Assembly: GCA_963576475.1 (NCBI GenBank)
Contig: OY754979.1
Location: 26,516,034-26,580,033, forward strand
Length of the DNA: 64,000 nucleotides
Direction of reading: 5' to 3'
Source of the DNA: Molanna angustata
Lineage: Eukaryota; Arthropoda; Insecta; Trichoptera; Molannidae
Positions 21,493-31,534 of this stretch are shown here, in pieces. The number at the start of each line of letters is the position of its first letter. Within the stretch, counting starts at the first letter, position 1. A model generated the notes under the pieces. The model saw only the letters and a program-made list of their open reading frames with translations, did no database searches and was not told the DNA's origin. The position numbers and the translations under genes are program-made.

Positions 21493-23100
21493 CCTTGGCT
21501 GATATGTTTATCAGCGGACACACGCCCTGAGATGTCAGTTACCTACTCAATATCCTGTTTTACACAATACCTACTCACATATCAGATTAATTGTTGGTCG
21601 AGGTGGAGGAATGAAAATTGTCTATTTAAATGTGTAAATTGTTGAGGTATTCGGTTTAATTTTTTATCGGTTTTCTTATTCTTATTATTTTGAACACGAT
21701 TTTTTTGACCTGCGGTAATTATCGGTATTATATAGTGTTGCATTTTTATTGTAATCGGATTTAAATTAACGTGCTTTCTTTATCGCGGTGATCTATCTAA
21801 AATTGTATTTATCATGATATTAGTATTTTACTTGCTTTATTTAAATTTTAATTAATTTTATCGTGATGTTATATTACCTACTTGCTATATCCTATGTACC
21901 TACTCGAAATTATATTCTCATTGATTTTGTTTACTCTTGCCTTTTTCACAAATGTAGACGCATTGAAAATCTCGATACGAATTGAATAGAGAAACCTCTT
22001 CAAATATCGTAGAAATGATATTAGATAATTTTTATGCCAAATTTTTTTTAAGCTTGTGTTTCCCTTAAACACAGGTTGTAGGGTCCCGAGGGATCTTTAC
22101 GATATAGTTTTCTGTAAATAAACATGTAAATATTAGTTTTAAGTGTAATAATAAGTTAGGCTTTAATCATAATTAATTTTAAGTGTTTTAGGATCTAGGA
22201 AAATTAGAAAAAAATATTATTACGAATTGAATTATCTTAACATCATTTCTGAACCAAATATTCGCGTAAAACTCTAAACTACCAAATATGTATTCGCAAA
22301 CTTCAAACGACTTCATGCATATCTTTGCCAACGCCGCCAACGGCACGCGACATCGCAATAGGTAATTGCAATTACCTACGTACAGCGAGAGTAAACTATA
22401 CCTACATATGAAAGATGCGAAATTAATCCTGGATTTTACTTACGATTATTATTTTAATTTTGATATAGAAAATTGTACATTTTAATTTTAAAATCGCTTG
22501 TCGAGAATAATGGGCACTTGTTTCCGCAATATTGAGGGAATAAAACTCATTGTTGAGTATATGCTGTCGCATATTGCCTTTCTGGTACGTTACGGTAAAT
22601 TGGTGGACACTTGGACTAGTGTCTCCTGTTCAAATCTCGGGTAAGATAGTGTAGATGGATGTCGCACGTTCCGAAATATGACATTTTGGGTCTTTCTCTA
22701 GAGGCGAATCACCACACGTCGATACAATGAGCTTTCTTATATAGTTAATCATGCGGTTCAAGCAAAACATATCGTAATATTCTATATAAATAATGTTACC
22801 AACCCTTTTCTCTTTATAATAACATCACGATTATACATAGCTAACTATTCGTAAGATCGTGCCGAATACCTCACAAGATATGTATAGTGTTTCTTATTTT
22901 GTTAATTTTAGATTATAAGTTAGATTTAATTGGCAATCCTAAACAGATTGCCTGGCGCCCAACAATCAAATCATTCTTAATACAATCAAATCATGCTTAA
23001 TCTCATCTACATGCACATCATCTCATTTGAAACATATTTTCATGGTATCACAATAATGTTCATATTCATTTTTTGAAGAGTAATTATTTCGACAACCACA
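21493..23100 (+). mobile_element. Non-coding interior of the LTR element
   Basis: About 1.6 kb between primer site and polypurine tract. No gag, protease, RT or integrase motif is visible in any frame; the longest frame is 64 codons and unremarkable. The element is therefore non-autonomous and would need proteins supplied by a related gypsy-type element. Confidence 0.75.
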
Positions 23101-23110
23101 GTGGGGGAGT
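23101..23110 (+). other. Polypurine tract
   Basis: GTGGGGGAGT lies immediately 5' of the second LTR, the required position for plus-strand priming in LTR retrotransposons. Confidence 0.7.
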
Positions 23111-23111
23111 T

Positions 23112-24811
23112 TGTTGCGTTCGAATTATTTGTATCAATTCTTACGCAATAATACCTACTTATAAAATGTTCGCAGTGGGTTTTTATTTTTTTCTTAGGGC
23201 AAGATAATAATTTACTGCTCACATTGTGTCGAAATAATTCTTTCAAAACTATAGAATGCATTTCATTTATATTTTAAAATGTCCAACTGAATAGATCTCC
23301 TGATTTATTGCATTTCTATAGTCATGTAACAACTGCAAATCCATTAAGCATCATTCTTTCTAAATATATAGCCAACATGTGCATCCTTCTTTGTCTTAAA
23401 ATGCAACAAAAGAACATACCTAATATTTGAAACGGAAGACAACCAATTCACATTTTTTTTACAAGTCTCCAAAACGTCTAGTAATAAGATATATTGCCCG
23501 GCCAGGCTGACTTTCTAAACACATGTTGGGTTGGTCTACGCCAGGGTATTTCATACTTAACACGCCCCAACCAAGATCGTAATTGGTTGTTATCTCGAGG
23601 ACAAAAAAGGACAAACAATGGTGTCCTTAGGACAGCCTACTCGTAGTGACCAATGATCGAGGCTCTGACCACCTCCTACAAAATTCGATAGGAAGACGTT
23701 TCGAGAGTTGAAGACAGTCAGTAATGAGTCAATCATGAGTCAGTCATGAGTCGGTAAACTGGAGTCCACCAGTGGAGTCAGTCCACAGACAGATGAATAG
23801 TTCTCATCGCCTTGTTCAAAAAAAAAATTAAATTCAGTTTGTGTAGCAAGTGACGGACGGGCATCTGTGCCTCGGCAGATGTCTCCTACCTGCCTAAGTT
23901 AAAAGTATTAAAGACAATTTAAATATACAGCGCACACTATCAGTGTTATTTTTTTTCGTCTTAATTTTCTTACATTGTTTTAAAAAGTAGACACCATAAT
24001 TACGACGCGTCGCGACGTCAACATTCACACCACGGGCAGAGCAATCGAGCGACACAACCGGCGATACCTACTTTCGGATCCCTAGCGCGCCTCTACCTTG
24101 CATAGGTATATTTCACGGCCGCTAGACTCCTCATCCAGAGCCCAGCGACTCCTGCCTTAGAGTCCAGCGCTCCACTGAGACAACTGAATGTCTCTGGACG
24201 TCCCGGCGAAGCTTACAGCGACTGCCTCCTCGCCAGTCCAGCTTCACGGAGCCCCTGCTCCAATCCGACGTCCTCCACGATGTCAGCAACCCCTGCCTGC
24301 GAGTCTGCTGCATCCACGACGAGCCAAAGCCGCTCGTATCTCATCGCCTCACCACAACACGAGCCAAAGCCGCTCGTCTCTCGCCTCAACATCCTGCCAC
24401 GCGAGCCAAAGCCGCTTGCACCATCTGCCAAGCCGACGTCGCTCGACCAGCGCCTCATCTCAGCACCAAACAAAATCACACGCCTTAACACGTATCCACT
24501 ACACAAAGCCCCGACGTATCAATAACATTTCCTTTTTTTTTTTTTTACTGCTTTCATTTTTTTGTACTTAGTTTTAAGTTTACTAACCAAGTTTCGTTAA
24601 TTTTTTTTAATATACATGACCACTGGTCATATTTAAAATACCTATTATGTGTTTTATTCCTCCACAACTCTCACCAACAATTACAAACTGTATTGTGTAA
24701 AACAACTTAATACCCTCCTACAATTATTATTATTCTTTTCTCTCTTAAACATTTTTTTCTTCTTAAATAATTAAAATTAAACTATATAATATTTTTTTTT
24801 AAATTACTAAA
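23112..24811 (+). mobile_element. 3' LTR of the same retrotransposon
   Basis: Near-identical to 19770-21472, including the AP-1-like array, the GC-rich segment and the poly(T) run (several T shorter here). It diverges from the 5' copy right after ACTAAA, where the flank begins GGGGGTG. No clear target duplication links this edge to the left flank at 19755-19769. Confidence 0.85.
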
Positions 24812-25059
24812 GGGGGTGTATTAAAGTTAAAAGGACTTTTAAATCAAAAAATATTTCTAGAAGAATAAACTGAATGTTTTGAGTGTTTAACTAGAGATTT
24901 CAATTAACTGATGTAATTTATTTCATAATTAAAAAAAAACGAAACAATAATGTCCAATATCTATGAATTCGATATTATTAACTTTGTTAAATGAACGAGT
25001 ACACAAGAAATTGTATTTCTACTGAATTCAATAGTTTAAGTGGCATAGTTTGTTTGACG

Positions 25060-25260
25060 ACATTATATAGGCGGACCTGTGAGACCGAGGACATCATACG
25101 ATGGAGTAGAGCTAGAAGATTCTGGAAGGACCTTGTCAACAGGATGGACGCATCTCGAATCCCATCCTTAGTAGCAAACGAAATCCCACCAGGGCATCGC
25201 CTCCCCGGAAGACCACCGAAGAGGTAGAGGGATATCTGGACCTCAACTTCTCAGATTGTT
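25060..25260 (+). pseudogene. RTE-type LINE fragment
   Basis: The frame reads RRTCETEDIIRWSRARRFW, then NRMDASRIPSLVANEIPPG, then RLPGRPPKR before a stop. In the next codons a WRDIW-like continuation is visible. GRPPKRW is typical of RTE-type C-terminal tails. Its DNA matches the minus-strand fragment at 9150-9480. Confidence 0.65.
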
Positions 25261-25289
25261 TGAGGCCCAAGGATCAATAAATAAATGAT

Positions 25290-25445
25290 TGCGTAGTTTT
25301 CACGCGCATATTTTTTTTAATATTTATAACATTAGTGTATCGTTTTATTGTTCAAAATAAAGCTTTTATTTGTTCTGTTTGGCACCGCCGAGGAATCTTC
25401 ACTGTGTTTGTATATTGGGGGTGTAAATGATTTAACACGTCAAAG
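25290..25445 (+). repeat. Dispersed repeat D, copy 2
   Basis: See 16755-16985. It has the same order of GTATCGTTTTATTGTTCAAA, GTTCTGTTTGGCACC and TGATTTAACACG. Confidence 0.65.
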
Positions 25446-25694
25446 TGACATTCATTTAACAGGATTGGTAGGACGAAGGTGCACGCTATAGTATTTTCTG
25501 ACAGAAATACATAGATTGCCATAGTAAATTATTTTGTAGGTAACCATACGGAATATCCGCATACCTAAACAGAAATCATTTGTTATATTATAATTACTAA
25601 ATTTCTGACCCAAAAGTATTTAAGTAAGAATGACACAACAATTTTAACAATTTTTATATAGAGGTATATTTATTCGAATACTTTTATAGTTTAA

Positions 25695-25815
25695 ATACCT
25701 ACGCAAACATTGTATTTTTTCCCCTGTCGGCAGTCACTGATATTTTATGAGAAATTTTAACATCTCGATAGAGACGAAGTTGGAACACTATAGGAGAACA
25801 AGGAACTCAATACAA
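25695..25815 (+). repeat. Family A, 5' part
   Basis: ACGCAAACATTG, CCCCTGTCGG, CATCTCGATAGAGACGAAGT and AGGAGAACAAGGAACTCAA follow the family A order. Confidence 0.65.
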
Positions 25816-25917
25816 ACATTTTAAGGTTACATTGTGGAAATTCATTTTAATAAATTATTAAAATAACAATATAACTTTGTTTATTTCTACTTATTTATTT
25901 TTATTCCACAACTAGTT

Positions 25918-26160
25918 TTAAGAAGTACCGTTCTCTTCTTCAGGTGGGTTTAAACTAAAAACTAATTTGGTGTGGTGTGTGGCAGTGTCATAGGTATAGC
26001 GGGAGGTGGGGGTAAGGAGGGGAACTAACGGGAACATGGATAATAATGATGAAGTGTTGGGTTGTGTCTGGTTGTTAATTATTTTCTTGTGACTGTTTAT
26101 GGCTTTGAGGATTTCTAATGTCTCTAAATTATTTTGTTTCAGTCCGTATGTATGTTTATG
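25918..26160 (-). pseudogene. Penelope-like element, C-terminal ORF fragment
   Basis: An uninterrupted minus-strand frame reads HKHTYGLKQNNLETLEILKA, then INSHKKIINNQTQ, and closes with FSLNPPEEENGTS and a TAA at 25918-25920. NLETLEILKA followed by NEQT/NNQT is typical of sequence downstream of the GIY-YIG nuclease domain in insect Penelope-like elements. The RT and catalytic nuclease residues are not present. It is cut off at 26160 by a family A repeat. The assignment is from motif recall and could be another retroelement class with the same tail. Confidence 0.55.
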
Positions 26161-26184
26161 TAATTATTGTGCGTGTGTATTGTC

Positions 26185-26470
26185 AAGTGCACCTACAGGG
26201 CTTACAACCTGTCACCAGCTTGTTTAAGTCATCCCTTTATGCGCTTGCGCAGCGATCTCGAATTTATTATGCACTCTTATTGAGTTTCCTATCGATCCAA
26301 TTCTAGAAAGTTCTATATATATTATAATCATGAAAATCTGTTCGTTTGAAAATAAGCTGAAAAGCACTATCGCCATCTATGAATTGAGAAATAGGTTTAT
26401 TCCTGGAGTTCCAGGTACTCCTATAATATTCCACCTTCGTCTCTATTGTGATTGTTAAAAAATGCCAAAT
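26185..26470 (+). repeat. Dispersed repeat family A
   Basis: CACCTACAGGGCTTACAACC, ATGCGCTTGCGCAGCGATCT and CGCCATCTATGAATTGAGAA match the central family A. The right part (CCACCTTCGTCTCTATTG) is inverted, as in the copy at 1-210. Confidence 0.7.
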
Positions 26471-26639
26471 AAAAACTCTGCTTTACATTGATATTTGTGT
26501 AAAAAGTAATGTGTAATTTACATAAATGCATGTATAATTCTGTAATAGTAACGAGTTAAAATACCTGAGCTGAAGTCTATGGACGATGAAAATATTACCT
26601 ATAGATGACATATTTTGTGTGTTGGCAACTTTAACATAT

Positions 26640-27428
26640 AAGTAATAAGTTGTTGCATGTTACACATGAGATCCATCTGTGGGTGACGATAGTATGTATA
26701 ATTGAAGAATATGCACCAAACTATAAACACTTAAACACAAATTAAATGCGTGTTATTGTTAATAATAATATAATGTTATTGAAATAAATGAAACGCAAAA
26801 ATGACTGTGTTCCTCCCTCGAACATGAGATTTGATCTCAACTGAGGGATAAATAGATCTTACATAATTTAATTTTAAGATACTCCTGTTTGTAATTCTTA
26901 TTATTATGAATGTAGGTATTAAAGTGTTATTTTATTAAATAAAAAAAAACAAATATTTTAAGATATTTGGTTTTCTATATAAAATATGTAGGTATGTATA
27001 TCAGGATAGGATAGTATGGAGGTCAGTCTGTTTTTTCGACCCAGAATATGATAACAGCATGATGTATGTTTGTAGATTAAGTAGGTATTAAACTATTGAG
27101 TGAGATATTGTGTAGTGTTTTCTGCCTTACAAATTTTATGAAACAAAGTCGTCACTAAATTCATTTTTTGTAAAATTTGTTAAAAAAAATTGAGATGTAC
27201 TACAATACTACAATGTTCATATTTTTTAAATTATCTAAATGGCGTGTTTCGACATTTCCCGATATTTTTAAAAATGTTTTTATTAATAAAAATTGTTTGA
27301 GAATCTTTGGAATTTTTTTGAAATAGTTAGTTTGATATTTTGAATTTGTCTATATTTGTACTAATTTTTAGAGTTCTAGCTTTTATGGTTTTTGAGATAT
27401 ATGGAAAAATAAAGTTATGGAAAAATAA
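26640..27428 (+). repeat. Dispersed repeat family B
   Basis: Collinear with 4600-5225. It ends abruptly at 27428, where a LINE begins, and GGAAAAATAAAG occurs twice at the junction (27397 and 27419). Confidence 0.75.
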
Positions 27429-27429
27429 A

Positions 27430-28514
27430 GCATTTACACAGACTTCTCTAAAGCGTTTGACAAGATAAGTCACAGTATACTTTTAAGAAAGCTTGGAGAA
27501 ATGGGTATATGTGGCGACCTTTTGCGTTGGATTAAATCTTACGTTGAAAATAGATCACAGGCTGTAGCACTGAGGGGCTACTCATCTATATTCAAGATTA
27601 TACCTTCGGGGGTTCCTCAGGGATCCCATTCAGGACCTCTATTGTTCATACTTTATATAAATGACTTAGATCAAATGGTAGAGAGATCCTCAATTCTTAT
27701 TTTTGCTGATGATGCCAAAATTTTTAAAAAGATTTTCTCAACGAATGACTGTGAACAATTACAAGACGATATTACACGACTAAGTAATTACTGTTTAGAT
27801 AATCAATTATATTTGAATGCCAGCAAATGTTCAATAATAACCTATACTAGGAAGGCGAAGCCTATTATATTTGATTATAAAATCCAAGGTAGCAATATTC
27901 GTCGAACGAGCTTAGTTAAAGACCTGGGTATATTGATGGACTCCAAATTGATTTTTCAAGATCATATTGAATACATTGTTGGTAAAGCTCTGAAACTATT
28001 GGGTTTTTTAATTAGGGTTTGCAAGCCATTTCACTCAATTGATACACTCAAGGTACTATATTTGTCATATGTTAGAAGTCGGGTTGAATACGCGAGCACG
28101 GTGTGGAATCCCCATTATAATATACATATTGATCAAATCGAGCGTGTACAAAAGAAGTTCGTGAAACACCTTGATTATAGATCACATACGTATTCCCCTG
28201 ACTACCCTGCTCGCTGTGTGAAATATTCATTACCCACTTTACAGAAGAGGCGTACAATCAGAGACATGATGTTTCTTTATAACATATTGAATAATCGGGT
28301 TGATACTCCTTATTTATTAGGGAAAATTAACCTTAGAGTCCCTGCGCGTTTAACAAGGAGTCACGACTTATTCAATGTGCCTGTTTTTCGAACTAATTAT
28401 GCCGGAAATACTTTTGTACATAGAGCATGTAAACAGTTTGATGCAAAGTTCGAGGGTCTTGACATGTTTGGCACACCGAGCGTATTTAAGAGTATGTTGA
28501 GGCTTTCTCAGTGA
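27430..28514 (+). pseudogene. 5'-truncated CR1/Jockey-type LINE reverse transcriptase
   Basis: An open frame with no in-frame stop runs from 27430 (TDFSKAFDKISH, RT motif A with its catalytic Asp) to the stop at 28512. It includes SGVPQGS (motif B), LIFADDAKIF (motif C, both Asp present), LNASKCSIITYTR, and KDLGILMDSKL. The tail includes YASTVWNPHY and ARLTRSHDLFNVPVFRTNYA. The palm and thumb are intact, but the endonuclease, RT fingers and 5' part are gone, so it cannot be autonomous. It is related to the nearly full-length copy at 30397-34427 but clearly a different sequence. The 3' UTR runs to about 28775 without an obvious A tail. The first ATG in frame is 27501, but that is not a natural start. 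Confidence 0.85.
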
Positions 28515-28899
28515 TTGATTATATATTCCTAATTTTCACCTTCTATTCCTATCCATTGTCCTGTCCCAAACCTCCTAGCTTGTATGCATCTATTTTATGT
28601 TTACTTAATATTGATTTGTTTTGGTTTTTTTTGTTTCTTATCCTTGTAAGGTTTTTATATTTTATATTTTGTCATTTTGTATGTATATACCCACGGAAAT
28701 TTTCCTTTTTTTATACAAATATATTTTTTCTATGGGTATATACATAATTATATAGAGTTATATATTATTGTATACTAGCTTTTATGTCCCGCCGTTGGCC
28801 AAGAATGTAAATTAGTGAAGGAATAAGCAATCGTTTATATAATATTGTCACAAAAAATATTTGCTAATTCGTAGTATGAAAAGTAGTTTGAAATTTAAT

Positions 28900-29530
28900 T
28901 GAGTTTAAGCGATGTAAAATGTTCAAGTGATGGTCACAACCCATTTGTTTTTATATATAAGTACATAGGTACATACAATTTCTGCACGCATGGACTATGG
29001 TAAATGGTTTTAAATATGACTGATTATAAAGAGACAACGTTGTAAAGAGTTTGGATTTGGCCACAACCCCTATTTTTATATATTGTCATCGAACGCAAAT
29101 GTGTTTTAAATATTTAGTAATTTTGGATGATGGGAAATGGCTTAAAAATTAAATAAACAAAAGTACTGAAAAGATTCTAGTGTTGGTCACATCCCATTCG
29201 TTTTTATATTTTTCGTCAAGTGTGCATACCTATAGATTATTATATTTTTGCACAATAAAACTGATCTACATTACAGAAGAAGACTTAAATAGTTTTTAAT
29301 TTGAATATAAACGTTGTGAAGAGTCCAGTAATGGCCACAACCCCGATTTTTTATTATATTGTCATCAAAATCAAATGTGTAGTTATTGAAAATTAAGCAA
29401 TATATGATGATATAATAAATGGTGTAAATTTCGATTGAAAAAAAGTATTGAGAAGATTCTAGTGATGGTCACATCCCATTCGTTTTATGTATTTTCGTCA
29501 AGTGTGCATGTTGTTTATAATATTTCTATA
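28900..29530. repeat. Diverged tandem array with a two-unit higher-order period
   Basis: A motif of the form GGTCACA-CCCATT-CG-TTTTAT recurs at about 28930, 29057, 29181, 29331 and 29464 (spacing 125-150 bp). Units at 29174 and 29455 resemble each other most (CGTCAAGTGTGCAT), as do 29049 and 29321 (GGCCACAACCCC, TTGTCATC). This gives an alternating dimer of about 275-280 bp. Confidence 0.65.
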
Positions 29531-29776
29531 CAATAGACTATAAGACTTAAAACTAACCCAAAAGACTAAATGAAAAAAAAGAATAAGTATAAGACTATAA
29601 CAAATAGTTTGTAATAAAAACTGACCCAATGGTCTACATAAAAGATGCAATAGAAGAATTACACAATAGTAAATGTATTATATAAAAAACTGACCAAATG
29701 GTCTTCATAAAAGAAGAAGAAGATGAATTGAACTATAGGAAATATTTTATATAAAATTCACCCAACGTCTACATTA
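29530..29776. repeat. ~70-bp tandem array, left half
   Basis: Units of the type AAATAGTTTGTA-AAAACTGACCCAA-GGTCTACATAAAAGAAGAAG-AATT-GACTATAGG. The same unit continues at 34772-35475, on the other side of a LINE. Confidence 0.75.
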
Positions 29777-30396
29777 AATAAACAATATCACAACAATACT
29801 ATCTGTCATAAGTTAACAACAATACTATCTGTCATTTGTAATAAACAATATCACAACAATACTATCTGTCATAAGTTAACTACTTATTAAGATTGATCCT
29901 GTTTTTTTTGTTTTGTTTCTCTAATAATTAACAGTATATATTGTATTTTTCTGTGTAATCCTTGTACAGTGAAGTTAAATGAATCATATATAATTTTCTC
30001 TACTATCAGTCCTTTCTAGTTATGAAGATTTATGTTTGAAGTTTGTCAACTACAGTGCTAATCGGAATTATAATCAGTTGCTGTAAAAGTGTTTAATATA
30101 TTTTCTGTTTACAAGAAAATAAAAACATCCCCCAACATCATTACACACCCAAGTGACATCTATTAAGAATAAACTGTATTCAACTTTCTTTCTATGTTAT
30201 GGTGTACTTCCAAATTGTATGAACATAGGTGTAAATCAACAGCGTAGATACAGCCAGCTGTCGACTAGAGGTAGAGTGGTCAAGAACTCAACGCGGTATC
30301 GTTCTTGAAGCAACGTGTGACGAGTTAAAACCAAAGCCGTCCAATCTAATTTTGTGTTTTTATTTTATATTTAACGCACCACATTACACTACCAAG

Positions 30397-31242
30397 ATGG
30401 CATCTAATAGTGTGGCGACCAGGAGTCGTCAACCGTCAGACGCTGAGGACAGGGGAAGGAGAATGAATAAACAAGAAACAATTACAATAGCTGAATTGAA
30501 AGAATTACTGCTGACAACAATTTACAATCAAGATAAGAAATTTGAAGAAATAATAGACCAAAATAAAAAAATGCTGGATTCTATCAACTGCATAACTAAA
30601 CAATACGAAGACATCTGCATTAAGCTGAATGAAGCAGAGAAGAATAACAGCGAGTTAACAAAAAAGAACATGGAATATGAAAAACGAATAGTTAAGCTCG
30701 AAGAATGTGTCAAATTGCAAGAGAGCCTAAATAAAAAGAACAATTATACCATTAACACTGAACATGAACAGCGTAACAGATCCCACAATGTTGAAATTAA
30801 AGGGGTTAATCAGGCCAATAACGAAAAATTACCAGAGATAATACAATCCATTGCTAAAATTTTAGGCTCAGACCTTGATCTGCGTGAGATTGATTACATC
30901 GTTCGTGTACGATCCAATTCTATCGCCACACCCAGGCCTATTATAGTCAAATTTATCCGACAAATGGCAAGGGACAATTTCCTGGCACTGATAAGAACGA
31001 AGAGAAGAACAATCACCAACAAGGATATTGGCATCGATGGGACCCCCCGAAACATTCTTATAAATGAACACCTGACACTATACAATAAAGAGATACTTTA
31101 TAAAGCCCGCTTATTCGCTAAAGACAAGAACATAAAGTATATTTGGGTGAGAAACGGTAAGGTTTTTCTGCGACGAAACGATACATCTCCAAAAATCTTG
31201 ATTTCTCGGGAGCAGGATTTGGAAAAATTGAACTTGTCATAG
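30397..31242 (+). CDS. LINE ORF1 protein, coiled coil plus FP25-like C-terminal domain
   Basis: 281 codons, intact. The ATG at 30397 was chosen over an upstream in-frame ATG at 30352 because of its context (CCAAGATGG) and the polar start MASNSVATRSRQ. Residues ~25-125 are Lys/Glu/Asn-rich with heptad-like spacing (TIAELKELLLTTIYNQDKKF, KLNEAEKNNSEL), probably a coiled coil for trimerisation or RNP assembly. Residues ~145-281 (VEIKGV, EIDYIVRVRS, RPIIVKF, IFINEHLT-like ILINEHLTLYNKEILYKAR, KYIWVRNGKVFLRR) match the C-terminal domain shared by insect LINE ORF1 proteins and baculovirus FP25 proteins, thought to bind nucleic acid. The protein would package LINE RNA in the cytoplasm. ORF2 follows after about 290 bases in another frame. 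Confidence 0.8.
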   Translation: MASNSVATRSRQPSDAEDRGRRMNKQETITIAELKELLLTTIYNQDKKFEEIIDQNKKMLDSINCITKQYEDICIKLNEAEKNNSELTKKNMEYEKRIVKLEECVKLQESLNKKNNYTINTEHEQRNRSHNVEIKGVNQANNEKLPEIIQSIAKILGSDLDLREIDYIVRVRSNSIATPRPIIVKFIRQMARDNFLALIRTKRRTITNKDIGIDGTPRNILINEHLTLYNKEILYKARLFAKDKNIKYIWVRNGKVFLRRNDTSPKILISREQDLEKLNLS

Positions 31243-31534
31243 AGTTTCTGTAAATCAATTTTGTAATTTGTAGACACTATCTAATTGTTAATAGTCATCA
31301 TCTCATGTTTGTGCTCATTTTTCTGTCTCTCTTATATATTCCTTTCCCAACCTCGGGATCACTATACCTAATTCCAGCCCTTCTTATCCTATTTTCCTAC
31401 CTAATGTACATCGACCAACTGTCTGTTATAATTAATCTCTATAATGTTGGTATCAAATTATTGATATTGACTTTTTTATGTTGTTTACAGTTAACCCCAA
31501 CTCCTATTTTACCTAAGGCCATAGACGTGTCTCT

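Noticed and set aside
19755..24825. Target-site duplication for the LTR element
   Set aside because: Candidate AAAG or AAGT/AAGG flanks do not match exactly, and the LTR edge can be placed in more than one way, so none is claimed.
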